Shown here piece by piece: positions 1 through 9,623 of a DNA stretch of 37,342 nt. The position numbers were made by a program, and so were the translations under genes. This DNA is from Rhizobiales bacterium Ga0077556. Lineage in GTDB: Bacteria; Pseudomonadota; Alphaproteobacteria; Rhizobiales; Phreatobacteraceae. Under the pieces are notes generated by a model. That model saw only the letters and a list, made by a program, of their open reading frames with translations. It was not told where the DNA came from and searched no databases. Within the stretch, counting starts at the first letter, position 1; each line of letters opens with the position of its first letter. The stretch covers positions 1-37,342 of the forward strand of contig LNFH01000189.1 in NCBI GenBank assembly GCA_001464235.1. The letters are read 5' to 3'.

Positions 1-849
1 ATCGCCTTCGACTCGCTCTTCGCCGTCGACCAGGTCGCCAAGGTCCGCGCCGCCCGCGGCGTGCCGCCCTTCGACTGCTTCGTGCTGGATCCGGGCCCGG
101 CCGCCGCCGCCCAGGCCGCCGGTCTCTTCGAGCCGATCGATCCCTCCAAGCTGACCAATGCCGCCAAGGTCCCCGCCGGCCTCATCAAGTCGCACGGCGT
201 CACCTGCAACGCCCAGGTCGTCGGCATCGCCTACAATCCGAAGAAGTTCCCGACGCCGCCGAAGGCCTGGACCGACCTCTTCACCGCGCCCTACGTCGAG
301 CGCCTCGGCCTCACCGGCTTCCAGACCACCTTCGGCACCGTCTCGCTCATCGAGATGTGCAAGGCCTTCGGTGGTTCCGAGGCCAACATGGAGCCGATCT
401 TCGCCGAGCTGAAGAAGGCGGTGTCCAAGGCCGCCGCCGTCGCCGCGCCCGCCGCCATGCCCGGCCTGTTCCAGCAGGGCCAGATCGACGTGATGTACAC
501 CAACACCAACACGGTCGCGATCCTGAAGGGCCGCGGCGTCGACATCGCCTTCGCGACCCCCGCCTCCGGCGCCATTACCTTCCAGACGACGCTGCACATC
601 GTGAAGGGCGCCGAGAACGTCGCCAACGCCTACAAGTACATCGACACGGCGATCTCCGCCGAAGTGCAGAACCTGCTGCAGCGCAGCCCCTACAACATGA
701 TCCCGATCAACAAGGACGTGACCTTCGTCGACACGCTGGACGTCAAGTCCATCGACGACCTCTCCAAGATGGTCACGCACGACTGGACCAAGATCAATCC
801 GCAGCGCGCCGCCTGGATCGAGCGGTTCAACAAGGAGATCACGAAGTAA
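1..849 (+). CDS. ABC transporter substrate-binding protein, PotD-like (5' end outside window)
   Basis: This is the C-terminal 282 residues of a periplasmic solute-binding protein; the reading frame is open from base 1, so the start and signal peptide lie upstream of the window. It has the layout of family 1 (spermidine/putrescine-type) binding proteins: a lobe with the NPKKFPTPPKAWTDLF segment, where PotD-like proteins read 'P.sW.dL', then a second lobe ending in a typical '.inP..a.w..rfn.ei' tail (residues 260-282 of the visible part). It is followed 12 bases later by two permease genes, so it should deliver ligand to that transporter. The ligand cannot be read from the sequence. The neighbouring PuuE-type gene hints at a nitrogen-rich compound such as a ureide or amine, which is inference only. 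The ATPase gene is not in view and is probably upstream. Confidence 0.9.
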   Translation: MAFDSLFAVDQVAKVRAARGVPPFDCFVLDPGPAAAAQAAGLFEPIDPSKLTNAAKVPAGLIKSHGVTCNAQVVGIAYNPKKFPTPPKAWTDLFTAPYVERLGLTGFQTTFGTVSLIEMCKAFGGSEANMEPIFAELKKAVSKAAAVAAPAAMPGLFQQGQIDVMYTNTNTVAILKGRGVDIAFATPASGAITFQTTLHIVKGAENVANAYKYIDTAISAEVQNLLQRSPYNMIPINKDVTFVDTLDVKSIDDLSKMVTHDWTKINPQRAAWIERFNKEITK

Positions 850-861
850 GGCGCGCTCCCC

Positions 862-1728
862 GTGTCCGCAGCCGCAGCCGCACCCGGAGCCTCCCCGGTC
901 CGTGACGCTGTCGAGTGGCGCCTCGCGGCGCCGCTCGGCCTCACCTATGCGGTGTTCTTCGCGGCACCCTTCCTCATCCTGCTCGGCATCAGCTTCTATG
1001 CCGATGCCGAGCAGACGCGCCTCGGTTTCGATAGCTGGCTCAAGTTCTACACCGACGCCTTCTATCTCAAGGTCATCTTCGACACGCTGAAGCTCGGCGT
1101 CCTCGCCGTGGTGGCGACGACGATCCTCGCCTATCCGCTGGCGCTGGTGTTCCGCACCGCCTCGCCGCGCATGCAGCGGGTACTGATCTTCATCATCCTG
1201 ATGCCGCTGCTGACCTCGGTCGTCATCCGCACCTTCGCCTGGATCGTCATCCTCGCCCGCGAGGGGGTGGTGAACCAGACGCTGATGGCGCTCGGCCTCA
1301 CCGCGACCCCGCTCAACCTCTTGCAGACCGAACTCGGCCTCGTCATCGCCCTGACGCAGATCGAGATGCCGCTGATGCTGCTGCCGCTGCTGACCATCAT
1401 GAACCAGATGGACCAGAACCTCGTCGACGCCTCCCGGGCGCTCGGCGCCTCGAAGTGGCGCACCTTCTTCCGGGTGATCCTGCCCTTGACCCTTCCCGGT
1501 TGGATCGCCGGCGCGACCCTGGTCTTCGCCTCGGCCACCACCGCCTTCATCTCCCAGTCGGTGATCGGCGGGGCGCGGCTCGTCTACCTGCCCTCGCTGA
1601 TCTGGCAGCAGTCCATGGTGGTCTACAACTGGCCCTTCGCGGCGGTGGCCTCCCTCACCCTCCTCTTCACGGTGCTCACCGGCATCATGGCGCTGAGCTG
1701 GCTCGGCCGCTTCGCGAAGACCAGCTAG
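862..1728 (+). CDS. ABC transporter permease, PotB-like
   Basis: This 288-residue inner-membrane permease has about six hydrophobic segments. A typical EAA loop near residues 189-213 (DASRALGASKWRTFF, then the conserved LP and a Gly) is the contact point for the ATPase subunit. Length and order match the PotB/PotH-type family. The start is GTG at 862, chosen because it precedes the first membrane segment by a normal polar N-terminus and lies 12 bases after the binding-protein stop; TAAGG sits about 11 bases upstream, so the ribosome site is weak. It should pair with the second permease at 1738 to form the channel of the same importer. Confidence 0.9.
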   Translation: MSAAAAAPGASPVRDAVEWRLAAPLGLTYAVFFAAPFLILLGISFYADAEQTRLGFDSWLKFYTDAFYLKVIFDTLKLGVLAVVATTILAYPLALVFRTASPRMQRVLIFIILMPLLTSVVIRTFAWIVILAREGVVNQTLMALGLTATPLNLLQTELGLVIALTQIEMPLMLLPLLTIMNQMDQNLVDASRALGASKWRTFFRVILPLTLPGWIAGATLVFASATTAFISQSVIGGARLVYLPSLIWQQSMVVYNWPFAAVASLTLLFTVLTGIMALSWLGRFAKTS

Positions 1729-1737
1729 AGGCCGCCC

Positions 1738-2536
1738 ATGTCGCAGCGCTCCACGCCGGCCGACGTCTCCTTCAACCTGGTGGTCGGGATCATCGCCGCC
1801 GTCGCCATCCTCATCCTGGTGGCGCCGGTCCTCATCGTCATCGCAACCTCCTTCACCACGACGCAGGCGCTGCGCTTCCCGCCGCCGGGCCTGTCGCTGC
1901 GCTGGTACGGCGAGCTCTTCGACCCCGTCCGCTCCGCCCCCATCCACAACGCCGCGCTGAACAGCGTCTGGGTCGCCGGCTGGGCCACCGCCATCGGCTC
2001 GGTCCTCTCCGTCCTCGCGGCGCTCGCCATCACCCGCGTCAGCCGCCCCTCGGCGCGGGCGCTGGAGGCGAGCTTCCTCTCGCCGCTCGTGCTGCCGACC
2101 CTCTCCTACGGCCTCGCGGCGCTGATGTTCTTCTCCGTGCTCGGCATCCGGCCCTCGCTGAACCTGCTCAGCGCCCTTCGTGTTCCGCACCACGCTGGCG
2201 AGCCTCACCCAGCTCGACCCGGCGCTGCTGGAGGCCTCGGCCAACCTCGGCGCCAGCCGCCTCTATTCCTTCCGTCGCATCACCCTGCCGCTCATCGCCC
2301 CGGGCATCGCGGCCGGCGCCTTCCTCGCCTTCATCGCCTCCATGGACAACGTGCCGGTCTCGCTCTTCCTCTCGACCGCGCGCACCTCCATGCTGCCCAT
2401 CCGCATGTGGGGCATGATGGAATCGACCCTCGACGTCCGCATCGCCGCCATCGCCGGCGTGCTCATCGTCGCCATCCTCCTCCTCATGGTGGTGATGGAC
2501 CGGTTCACCGGCCTCACCCGCCGCATGAGCGCCTGA
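1738..2536 (+). pseudogene. ABC transporter permease, PotC-like, frame broken near 2173
   Basis: This is the second permease of the importer, read from ATG 1738 with AGAGG six bases before it. The first part (to about base 2172) carries the N-terminal membrane segments. The second part, one frame over from about 2174, begins PFVFRTTLASL and holds the EAA loop (EASANLGASRLYSFRR) and the last membrane segments, ending at TGA 2534-2536. Related permeases have roughly eight or nine more residues between the LNLL segment and PFVFRT, a membrane-helix stretch with a conserved His. So the break is not a simple one-base slip: about 23-29 bases seem to be missing. Without repair the protein would lack its ATPase-contact loop and the importer would not work. 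The rest of the operon looks intact, so a sequence or assembly error is at least as likely as a true pseudogene. Confidence 0.8.
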
Positions 2537-2552
2537 TCCGCTGGAGCCCTCC

Positions 2553-3464
2553 ATGACCGTGCCCTACGACCGCGATCTCATCGGCTACGGCGCCAATCCG
2601 CCCAACCCGCAATGGCCGGGCGGCGCCCGCATCGCCATCAACTTCGTCATGAACTACGAGGAGGGCTCCGAGCCCTCGGTGCAGGACGGCGAGGGCTATA
2701 CCGAGACGGCGCTGACCGAATCCAGCAGCCTCAACATGCCAGTGAAGGGCCGCGACCTCGCCGGCGAGGGCATGTTCGCCTATGGCAGCCGCGTCGGCTT
2801 CTGGCGGCTCATGCGCCTGTTCCAGGAGCGCGGCCTGCCGATGACCGTCTTCGGCTGCGCCCTCGCCCTCGAGCGCAATCCGGAGGCCGCCGCCGCTGTT
2901 CGCGCCTCGGGCTTCGACGTCTGCTGCCACGGCTGGCGCTGGATCAAGCACTACGAGCTCGACGAGGCCGAGGAGCGCGAGCACATCCGGAAGGCCGTCG
3001 CCTCCCTCAAGGCCACCGTCGGCGACCGCCCGCTCGGCTGGTACTGCCGCTATGGACCCAGCGTGAACACCCGCAAGCTCGTCGTCGAGGAGGGCGGCTT
3101 CCTCTACGACTCCGACGCCTATGACGACGAACTCCCGTACTGGACCAAGGTCGACGGCAAGCCGCACCTCGTCGTGCCCTATTCGCTCGTCAACAACGAC
3201 GGCAAGTTCGGCACCGGCTTCTTCGCCACCTCCGGCGACTATTTCGAATGGCACAAGGACGCCTTCGACATGCTCTATGCCGAGGGCCGCACCACGCCGA
3301 AGATGATGTCGGTCGGCCTGCACATGCGCCTCATCGGCCACCCGGCGCGGGCGGCGGGCCTCGCCCGTTTCCTCGACTACGTGCAGTCCCACGAGGGTGT
3401 CTGGGTGACAAGACGCCTCGACATCGCGCAGCATTGGGCGAAGACCCATCCCTTCCAGGGCTGA
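2553..3464 (+). CDS. puuE: PuuE-type allantoinase / polysaccharide deacetylase family protein
   Basis: This 303-residue protein is of the metal-independent allantoinase (PuuE) branch of the polysaccharide deacetylase superfamily, which opens the allantoin ring to allantoate. It starts DRDLIGYGANPPNPQWPGGA, continues with INFVMNYEEGSE (about residues 28-40), YGSRVGFWRL, CCHGWRWI, and GFLYDSDAYDDELPYW (about 182-197), and ends HWAKTHPFQG. These landmarks occur in the same order in characterised PuuE proteins, and the length is full. The ATG at 2553 follows GGAG by seven bases. It sits between a transporter and an NHL protein in one operon. The segment TESSSLNMPVKGRDLAGEG before YGSR is less like classical PuuE, so a related ureide or amide substrate is possible. 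The symbol marks family membership, not proven activity. Confidence 0.8.
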   Translation: MTVPYDRDLIGYGANPPNPQWPGGARIAINFVMNYEEGSEPSVQDGEGYTETALTESSSLNMPVKGRDLAGEGMFAYGSRVGFWRLMRLFQERGLPMTVFGCALALERNPEAAAAVRASGFDVCCHGWRWIKHYELDEAEEREHIRKAVASLKATVGDRPLGWYCRYGPSVNTRKLVVEEGGFLYDSDAYDDELPYWTKVDGKPHLVVPYSLVNNDGKFGTGFFATSGDYFEWHKDAFDMLYAEGRTTPKMMSVGLHMRLIGHPARAAGLARFLDYVQSHEGVWVTRRLDIAQHWAKTHPFQG

Positions 3465-3486
3465 GCCCGCGCGCCGAGGACCGTCC

Positions 3487-4322
3487 ATGCCCCATGAGCT
3501 CATCGTCGCCCTCGGCGACAGGCACTACCGCGTCGAGCGGCCCTTCGGCTCCTGGCCGCAGAACACCGGCTTCGTCACCGACGTGACGGTGGACGGCCGC
3601 GGCCATGTCTTCGTCATGCTGCGCCATGACCCGCTCGTCCACCCGGCCGATCCCCGGGTGATCGAGCTCGATCCGGAGGGCCGCTACATCGCGGGGTGGG
3701 GCGGCGAGGCCATCGCCGATTCGCACATGCTGACCGCGACGCCCTCGGGCCATCTCATCGCGGTGGACCGCGACATGCACGAGGTCATCTGGTTCACCAC
3801 CGCGGGCGAGCGCGTCGGCCAGCTCGGGACCCGCGGCCGGCCCTTCTCGCCCTTCAACCACCCGACCGACGTCTCCGTCGCCCCCTGGGGCGACATCTAC
3901 GTCTCCGACGGCTACGGCGCGGCGCTCGTCCACCGCTTCTCGCCCAACGGCCAGCACGTGCAGAGCTGGGGCGGGCAGGGGTCCCAGGACGGGGAGTTCG
4001 TCTGGCCCCATTCGCTCTGGACCTTCGCCGACGGCCGGACCGCACCTGGAACCGCGTCCAGGTCTTCGACGGGGCGGGCCAGCACCTCGACACCTGGCAC
4101 GACTTCTACCAGCCGGTGGGCATCTGGGGCGACGGCGAGGGCTGCGCCTACATCACCGACATGGTGCCGAGCCTGACCAAGATCGCCCCGGACGGCACCC
4201 GCATCGGCCGCTGCCGCCCCATGCTCAACGGTGCCCACGGCCTCTACGGCACGCCCACCGGCGACATTCTCCTCGCGGAGGGCAATCCGAGCCGCATCAC
4301 GCGCCTGAAACTCTTGGGCTGA
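3487..4322 (+). pseudogene. NHL-repeat (peptidylglycine monooxygenase-like) protein, frame broken near 4037
   Basis: The ATG at 3487 has GAGGA six bases upstream. The product is a beta-propeller built of NHL-type repeats: TDVTVDGRGHVFVM, SHMLTATPSGHLIAV, NHPTDVSVAPWGDIYVSDGYG, HSLWTFADGR, and, after the break, NRVQVFDGAGQHLDTW and NGAHGLYGTPTGDILLAEG. Such proteins often bind ligands or hydrolyse small molecules, but no function can be assigned here. The frame changes within GACGGCCG/GACCGC (about 4033-4040). Repeats of this kind normally read 'DGR-V-h-V-x-D-R-x-x-NR', so about four or five residues (roughly 13 bases) are absent as well as the frame. The second part runs to TGA 4320-4322. It is the last gene of the operon. 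Confidence 0.72.
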
Positions 4323-4335
4323 GGCGCCTTGCCTG

Positions 4336-4364
4336 TTGCCAACCGGCCCTCCTGCGGCTAAAAG
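4336..4364 (+). promoter_or_regulatory. sigma-70-type promoter of tRNA-Thr
   Basis: TTGCCA (4336-4341), a 17-base spacer and TAAAAG (4359-4364) form a good housekeeping promoter. The expected start at about 4371 lies just ahead of the mature tRNA 5' end at 4376. Confidence 0.5.
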
Positions 4365-4375
4365 CCAGCGCGATT

Positions 4376-4451
4376 GCCGCCTTAGCTCAGCTGGTAGAGC
4401 ACCTCATTCGTAATGAGGGGGTCGTAGGTTCGAATCCTATAGGCGGCACCA
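4376..4451 (+). tRNA. tRNA-Thr (anticodon CGT)
   Basis: The sequence folds into a full cloverleaf. The acceptor stem pairs GCCGCCT (4376-4382) with AGGCGGC (4441-4447). The anticodon stem CCTCA/TGAGG holds the loop TTCGTAA, with anticodon CGT at 4409-4411 reading the ACG codon. The T arm carries the standard GGTTCGAATCC. A is the discriminator (4448) and CCA is encoded (4449-4451). No direct repeat or integrase marks it as an attachment site. Confidence 0.97.
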
Positions 4452-4504
4452 GTCCTTCCCGCACAATTCGGAACACGCTGTCCGCGCGCTCCCGGCGATT
4501 CGCA

Positions 4505-5389
4505 TCACCTGTTGAAGCGGATCGGAACCGCGAGGGTGACGCTGGCGCCGCCGGACCCGATGGTCGGGGGCGGGGCGGGAACCGGGCTCGCGCGGCGGAT
4601 CATCGCCACCGCCTCGGCGTCGATGGCGCCGTCTCCCGACGAGCCCGACAGCCGCGCGGCCATGACCCGGCCCGACCGGTCGATGGTGAAGACGACCTGC
4701 GCCGTGCCGCCGCCGGCGCCCGCGGGAAACCGCTTGAACCGGTTGAGATGGGCATAGAGCGCGCCGCGCCAGGTGGCGGGCGAGACGCTGGGCGCCGAGG
4801 CGGCGCCCGCCGCCGGGGCGGCGGCGCTGTCGGACCGCTGCGCCTGGGCGGTCGGTGGCGCGGTGGTGCGCGGCGCCTGGCGGTCGTTGGGCCGCGTCCG
4901 GCGCGGCGGTTCGGGGCGGCGCGGCCGCGGCCGTTCCACCCGTGGCGGCGGTCTCTCGGTGCGCGGCGGCGGCCGCTCCACCTTCGGCGGCAGGAACAGC
5001 TCGGCGCGGGGCGGCGGCGGCAGGTCGGGAAGGGGGATCTCGACCTCCGGCCGCGGCGGCTCCGGTTCGGTCTCCGGCTCGGGGGGACGCTCCTCCGGCG
5101 GCACCTCCTCCGGCACGGGTTGAGGGCTCGCCTGCGCCTCCACCATCTGGGGTCCAGGCGCGACGTCCTGGGCCGGTGCCTCCGGCGCGACCGCCATCGG
5201 GGCGAGCTCGATCATTACCGCCGGCGGCGGATCGCCGGCCGCCGACGGCGCGGGAGCCGCCTGCAGGGCCGCCCAGAGCGCGGCGCCGTGGGTAGCCGTC
5301 ACGGCCGCGCCCGCGAGGCCCCAGCGCAGGCCGGCCATCCAGGCGCCCGGGAGCCCGCGGCCCGCGCCGACTGACGGCGGCGCCGTCAT
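4505..5389 (-). CDS. tonB: Energy transducer TonB
   Basis: TonB (294 residues) couples the inner-membrane proton gradient to outer-membrane receptors. One membrane anchor lies near residues 20-45 (GLAGAAVTATHGAALWAAL, with the Thr/Ser-x-x-His type motif TonB uses to contact ExbB/ExbD). A long spacer rich in Pro, Glu and Arg spans about 55-180. The globular C-terminal domain holds RFKRFPAGAGGGTAQVVFTIDRSGRV, where related proteins have the 'YP' and 'G.v.v.f.id..G.v' motifs, and DAEAVAMIRRASPVPAPP. The start ATG overlaps the exbD stop by four bases (ATGA), so the two are translationally coupled. It is the last gene of the exbB-exbD-tonB unit and presumably serves the receptor encoded just upstream. 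Confidence 0.92.
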   Translation of the reverse strand: MTAPPSVGAGRGLPGAWMAGLRWGLAGAAVTATHGAALWAALQAAPAPSAAGDPPPAVMIELAPMAVAPEAPAQDVAPGPQMVEAQASPQPVPEEVPPEERPPEPETEPEPPRPEVEIPLPDLPPPPRAELFLPPKVERPPPRTERPPPRVERPRPRRPEPPRRTRPNDRQAPRTTAPPTAQAQRSDSAAAPAAGAASAPSVSPATWRGALYAHLNRFKRFPAGAGGGTAQVVFTIDRSGRVMAARLSGSSGDGAIDAEAVAMIRRASPVPAPPPTIGSGGASVTLAVPIRFNR

Positions 5390-5832
5390 CGCGCCGCGGC
5401 GCCCGCCGCCTGGCCCGTATCCTCGAGGCCGACGAGCGCGATCTTCAGGTATCCGGCCTGGCGCAGCAGGTTCATCACCCCCATCAGCTCGCGATAGGCC
5501 ACGGCCCCGTCGGCGCGCAGGAACACCCGCTGCTCGCGGTCGCCGCCGGTCTGCGCGTCGAGCCGCGCCTGCAGCGCCGCGCGCGGCACGTCGTCGTTGC
5601 CGAGGGCGAGCGAAAGGTCGGGCCTGACCGTCAGGAACACGGGCTTCTCCGGCCGGGGCTGCACCGCGGCGTTGGACACGGGCAGGTCCACCGCCACGTC
5701 GACGGTCGACAGCGGTGCCGCCACCATGAAGATGATCAGGAGCACCAGGATCACGTCGATGAAGGGCGTGACGTTGATGTCGGAGACCTCCGCGAGGTCA
5801 CCGTCCGCGGGGTCCTTCAGCGACACGCCCAT
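5386..5832 (-). CDS. exbD: Biopolymer transport protein ExbD
   Basis: This 148-residue ExbD/TolR family protein is one part of the proton-driven ExbB-ExbD motor that energises TonB. A short cytoplasmic N-terminus (SDINVTPFIDVIL) leads into the single membrane helix, which carries the essential Asp in PFIDVILVLLIIFM (about residues 25-38). A periplasmic domain with the family pattern VFLTVRPDLSLALGN and VFLRADGAVAYRELMGVMNLLRQAGY follows. Its ATG overlaps the exbB stop by one base (TGATG), and its own stop overlaps the tonB start. Confidence 0.95.
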   Translation of the reverse strand: MGVSLKDPADGDLAEVSDINVTPFIDVILVLLIIFMVAAPLSTVDVAVDLPVSNAAVQPRPEKPVFLTVRPDLSLALGNDDVPRAALQARLDAQTGGDREQRVFLRADGAVAYRELMGVMNLLRQAGYLKIALVGLEDTGQAAGAAAR

Positions 5833-6785
5833 CAGTGCGGACCCTGTGCCTGGCCGCCGGCGACGGCCCGCAGCGCCACCGGCAGAGGTGCGCCGCGGGC
5901 GAGGGTGCGGCGGTCGATGTCGCGCGAGACATGGCTCAGGACCTCGGCGGATGCGTCGGACAGGAGCGCGCGGTAGCCGGCGACCGACCGGGCGAAGACG
6001 TTGTAGACGATCACCGCGGGGATCGCCGCGACGAGACCGATGGCGGTGGCGAGCAGCGCCTCGGCGATACCCGGCGCCACCACCGCGAGATTGGTGGTCT
6101 TCGCCTGGCTGATGCCGATGAAGGAATTCATGATCCCCCAGACCGTGCCGAACAGGCCGACGAAGGGGGCGGTGGAGCCGATCGTGGCGAGGAGGCCCGT
6201 GCCGCGTGCGGCCTCGCGCCCGGCGCGCGCCTCGATCCGCGACAGGGCGATGGCGACGCGCTCCTTCGTCCCCTCCGCCGGAAGGTCCGCCGAGCGGGCG
6301 TCCTCGACCATGGCGGCGCGCACGAGGTCCGCGACCGCGCCGCGCCGGGTGCGGTGGGCGGCGACCATGGCCGCGGCGCTGGCGAGATCCGCCGCCTCGC
6401 GCAGCAGGCGGGTGGCGAAGACGGCCCGCCGGCGGGCGCGGAAGAGCTCCAGCGCCTTCACCAGCCAGATCGTCCAGGTCACCACCGAGGCGAAGGCGAG
6501 CCCCACCATCACCGCCTTCACCACCACGTCGGCGGCCATGAACATGCCCCAGGGGGACAGGTCGTGCGGAAGGGCGGCGGACGGGGCGGCGGCCGGCGCA
6601 GAGGGGGGAGCTGCGGCCTGCGCGGTCGCACTGTCCGGCGTGGATGCCGGCGCCGGGGCCGCGGCGGCCGGAACTGGGCTCACGGCCCGCGGCGCGTCGG
6701 CCGCAGGCAGTCCCTGGGCGACGGCGCCGGCCGCCGCGCAGGCGAGGGCCGCCGTCAGGCCGAGGATGAGGAGCCGGTCACGCAT
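5832..6785 (-). CDS. exbB: TonB-system energizer ExbB (MotA/TolQ/ExbB family)
   Basis: ExbB (317 residues) forms the proton-channel scaffold around ExbD and TonB. The ATG at 6785 was chosen because the product then starts with a clear signal peptide ([25 protein letters not shown]). An Ala/Pro-rich periplasmic stretch (about 26-75) follows, then three membrane segments: [43 protein letters not shown], and [22 protein letters not shown]. The last two carry the classic TolQ/ExbB motifs. The open frame extends upstream to 7904, but that part is antiparallel shadow of the receptor gene. The site ahead of ATG (AAGGA, ten bases away) is weak. It lies 161 bases downstream of the receptor gene. Confidence 0.93.
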   Translation of the reverse strand: MRDRLLILGLTAALACAAAGAVAQGLPAADAPRAVSPVPAAAAPAPASTPDSATAQAAAPPSAPAAAPSAALPHDLSPWGMFMAADVVVKAVMVGLAFASVVTWTIWLVKALELFRARRRAVFATRLLREAADLASAAAMVAAHRTRRGAVADLVRAAMVEDARSADLPAEGTKERVAIALSRIEARAGREAARGTGLLATIGSTAPFVGLFGTVWGIMNSFIGISQAKTTNLAVVAPGIAEALLATAIGLVAAIPAVIVYNVFARSVAGYRALLSDASAEVLSHVSRDIDRRTLARGAPLPVALRAVAGGQAQGPH

Positions 6786-6946
6786 GGGCCACGTCCTTGA
6801 GGCGAGGGGCTGCCGCCCCGGCGGCGGCGCAGGAGAAAAAGAGTGGCTGGCTTGCCCCGTGTCGGGGGCTGGCTGGCTAGGAGGTCGCCTCGGGGCTTGC
6901 GATCGTGTTCGAGGCGAAGGGATGGGCCGGGCGTGTCTCCGGCCGA
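6786..6946. other. Intergenic gap between receptor and exbB
   Basis: I see no RNA gene, no convincing terminator and no iron-box palindrome in these 161 bases. The exbB-exbD-tonB unit may be read through from the receptor gene or have a promoter I cannot recognise. Confidence 0.4.
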
Positions 6947-9508
6947 TCAGAACCTCGCCGTCAGCGCGGCGCGGGCGCTGCGGCCGGGGGCCGGCAGGTT
7001 CGCGTTGGAGAGCGGGTCGAGGTAGTAGCGGTCGAACAGGTTGTTGATGTTCACCGTCAGCGTCATGTGCTGGTCGATCTTCCACTCGGCGAAGAGGTCC
7101 ACCACGTGGAAGGCCGGCCAGGGGATCTGGGTGCCCGCGCTGAAGTCGTTCGGGTCGAGGCCGCCGACGCCCGCGACGCTGCCGCTGACGTAGCGATGCC
7201 GCGCCCCCACCGTCAGCGCCTCGTCGAAGAAGCGGGCGCCGACCGTCGTCGTGATCGTGAAGCGCGGCGGCGCCTGGTTGATCATGTAGTCGGTCTGGTA
7301 GGGCGCGTCGGTGCACGGCACGCCGACCCGGCAATAGGCGTAGTTGGTGTAGTAGTTCAGGGCGAGATCGACGAAGTAGCGCCGGGCGTCGTAGCCGCCG
7401 GAGAGCTCGATGCCCTTCATCACCACCTTGTCGATGTTGACCACCTGGTAGGCGTAGTTCCAGGTGGTGCCGACCCGGCCATAGGCCCGTCCCAGATAGT
7501 CGCGGTAGAAGTTGTCGAAATAGGCGAGCTTCACCCTCAGCTTGTCCCCCGGCTGCCAGACGTCGCTGCGCAGATAGTTGGCGCCGATCTCCCAGGTCGA
7601 GGCACGCTCCGGCCGCAGGTTGGGATTGAACAGGAATCCCGAGGAGTTCCAGGTCGATTCCCGGATGCTCGGCGGACGATAGCCGTTGGCGTAGCGGGCG
7701 AAGAGCTGCACGCCCTCCATCGGCGTCAGCGTGATGCCGGCGTTCGGGCTCACCGCATCGCCGCGATAGCCGGTCGAGGCGGGGCGCAGCGTCGTGCCCG
7801 CATAGTTGCTGGTGTCGTCCACCGAGAACCGCATGTACTGGACGCCGGCATGCACCTTCACCCAGGAGAGCGGCGAGAGCTCCGTCTTGCCGAAGGCGCT
7901 CCACTGGTCACGAACACCGGACATCGGAATGTAGCTGCCGTTCGTGCTGGGGAGCCGCGGCGCCACGGCCTCGCGGGCATAGGTGCCGCCGTAGGTCACG
8001 GCGAGGCCGCCGAGCGGGGTCGCGAAGCGGGAGGTGTTGGAGCCGGACAGCCCGACATTGACCGAGCGTGTCGGCCGCTGGATCACCTGGATGCTGTCCG
8101 ACTGCAGCGAGTTCTCGTTGATCGAGACGTAGGAGGAGTTCAGCGACAGGTCGATCAGGTCGTTGCCGCTGGGCTTCCAGTTGTACCGGGCGCTGAGCGT
8201 GTTGGTCTCGATCTCGCTGAGCGGCAGCTGGCGATAGCCGCTGCGGATCGTGTTCGGCATGATCTCGCCGAACTCGTTGGTGTGGCGGATGTAGCTCAGC
8301 CGCAGCTGGTGGCCGTCGCCGAAGCGGACCGTTCCCTTGAGCAGCAGGGTGAGGGCGTTCTCGGAGGTGTTCAGCACCTCCTGCCCCGGCCCGGCGGGCG
8401 ACAGCGCCACCGCCCCGGAGGTCGTGTTGTAGGTCCGTGGACCGTTTGAGCCGGCAAAATAGTTGCCGGACTGGCGCCGCGCGATGGCGCCGACCAGCTC
8501 GAAATTCTCCACCTGATAGGCCGCGGCGAGGCTAGCAGAGCGCGTGCCGCCGATGCCGCCGCCGTCGGTGCGGCCGGTGGTCTGGCCGGGGAGAACGCGG
8601 CTGGTGGAGGACAGGAGGCCGTTCAGCGGATCGAGCGCGTTGGTGCCGAGGCTCCCCTTGAGCTGCACGCCGTAGCTGCGCCCGGGCCGCAGGATGTCGC
8701 TGGCGTTCAGCGTCTCCATGTAGACCGAGCCGCCGATGGCGGTCGGGCCGGCGGTGCCGCCGCCCGGGCCCTTGTTGATGGCGACCCCGGACAGGAGGTC
8801 CGGATCCACATAGACGCGGTTGTCGACGCCGTAATAGCCGCGATAGGTCGAGGTCGACTGCTCCGCGCCGTCGATGGCGGTGGCGACGCGGTTCATGCCC
8901 TGCATGCCGCGGATGTTGACGTCCATGGCCGCGCCGTTGCGGCTGCTGCCGGCGATGACGCCCGGTGTCGAATCGAAGATCTCGCCGCTCGACGTGCCGC
9001 GGAAGCGCTGGATCGTCTCGCCGCCGATGAAGGCGCTGGTCCCCGGCGTCCGGTAGGGCTCGTCGGCGGCGGCGCTGCGGGCACCGGAGACGTCGATCGT
9101 GTCGAGGGCGATGGCGCCCTCCGGCGCCGCTCCCGTCGCCGCGGCGCCGGCGGCCTGCACGGTGACGGTGGTCGCGCCGGCGAAGCGATGGGTCAGCCCG
9201 CTGCCCTGGAGGAGGCGGGCGAGGGCGACGCTCGCGGTCATCGCACCCGAGACGCCGGCCGAGCGCTTGCCCGCCACCACGGCGGGCACATAGGTCACCT
9301 GCAGGCCCGACTGCCGGCCGAAGGCGGCGAGCGCCGCCGACAGCGACCCTGCCGGGATGCTGAAGGCGATCTGCCGCGCCTCCTGGGCGGCGGCGGGGCG
9401 CACCGCCGCCGGCATGGCGAGGCCGATGGCCGTCGTCGTCATCATCATCAGGGCGAGCGCGCCCCTGCCCCGTCTTCCACCGATGACCAATGCGTTGCGC
9501 AGCCTCAT
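6947..9508 (-). CDS. TonB-dependent receptor with N-terminal signalling (STN) domain, heme/siderophore type
   Basis: This 853-residue outer-membrane receptor begins with a long signal peptide ending near AAAQ (about residue 42). Next comes an STN domain (about 48-115: [23 protein letters not shown]), the part that talks to a FecR-type regulator. The plug (about 150-270) holds [25 protein letters not shown], and the barrel ends in the outer-membrane motif LTARF. The barrel contains YRPPSIRES...FNPNLRPE, which resembles the FRAP/NPNL signature of heme receptors, and short HasR-like segments. The His that usually lies between FRAP and NPNL is absent, so a siderophore or another metal complex is also possible. 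The gene lies directly downstream of FecI- and FecR-type genes and upstream of exbB-exbD-tonB. The 115-base gap before it (9509-9623) shows no clear promoter. Confidence 0.9.
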   Translation of the reverse strand: MRLRNALVIGGRRGRGALALMMMTTTAIGLAMPAAVRPAAAQEARQIAFSIPAGSLSAALAAFGRQSGLQVTYVPAVVAGKRSAGVSGAMTASVALARLLQGSGLTHRFAGATTVTVQAAGAAATGAAPEGAIALDTIDVSGARSAAADEPYRTPGTSAFIGGETIQRFRGTSSGEIFDSTPGVIAGSSRNGAAMDVNIRGMQGMNRVATAIDGAEQSTSTYRGYYGVDNRVYVDPDLLSGVAINKGPGGGTAGPTAIGGSVYMETLNASDILRPGRSYGVQLKGSLGTNALDPLNGLLSSTSRVLPGQTTGRTDGGGIGGTRSASLAAAYQVENFELVGAIARRQSGNYFAGSNGPRTYNTTSGAVALSPAGPGQEVLNTSENALTLLLKGTVRFGDGHQLRLSYIRHTNEFGEIMPNTIRSGYRQLPLSEIETNTLSARYNWKPSGNDLIDLSLNSSYVSINENSLQSDSIQVIQRPTRSVNVGLSGSNTSRFATPLGGLAVTYGGTYAREAVAPRLPSTNGSYIPMSGVRDQWSAFGKTELSPLSWVKVHAGVQYMRFSVDDTSNYAGTTLRPASTGYRGDAVSPNAGITLTPMEGVQLFARYANGYRPPSIRESTWNSSGFLFNPNLRPERASTWEIGANYLRSDVWQPGDKLRVKLAYFDNFYRDYLGRAYGRVGTTWNYAYQVVNIDKVVMKGIELSGGYDARRYFVDLALNYYTNYAYCRVGVPCTDAPYQTDYMINQAPPRFTITTTVGARFFDEALTVGARHRYVSGSVAGVGGLDPNDFSAGTQIPWPAFHVVDLFAEWKIDQHMTLTVNINNLFDRYYLDPLSNANLPAPGRSARAALTARF

Positions 9509-9623
9509 GGCCGACCACTCCAGACAGATTGTGGGATGTGGCGATCGATTGGCTGCGGCTAGCGACCCCCGAGGGTGAGACGGGTGGGGCGGCGCGTTTT
9601 TCTCATGGGCGCGCGAAAAAAAA

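Noticed and set aside
4376-4451. tRNA-Thr as an integration site for a genomic island
   Set aside because: No repeat of the tRNA 3' end, no integrase and no change in composition were seen on either side.
5832-7904. A 690-residue ExbB fusion protein
   Set aside because: Only the part from 6785 has ExbB features and begins with a signal peptide; the upstream part is an out-of-frame copy of receptor sequence.
6905-8449. Long + strand open frame opposite the TonB-dependent receptor
   Set aside because: The receptor frame has clear domains; the antisense product has none and no ribosome site.
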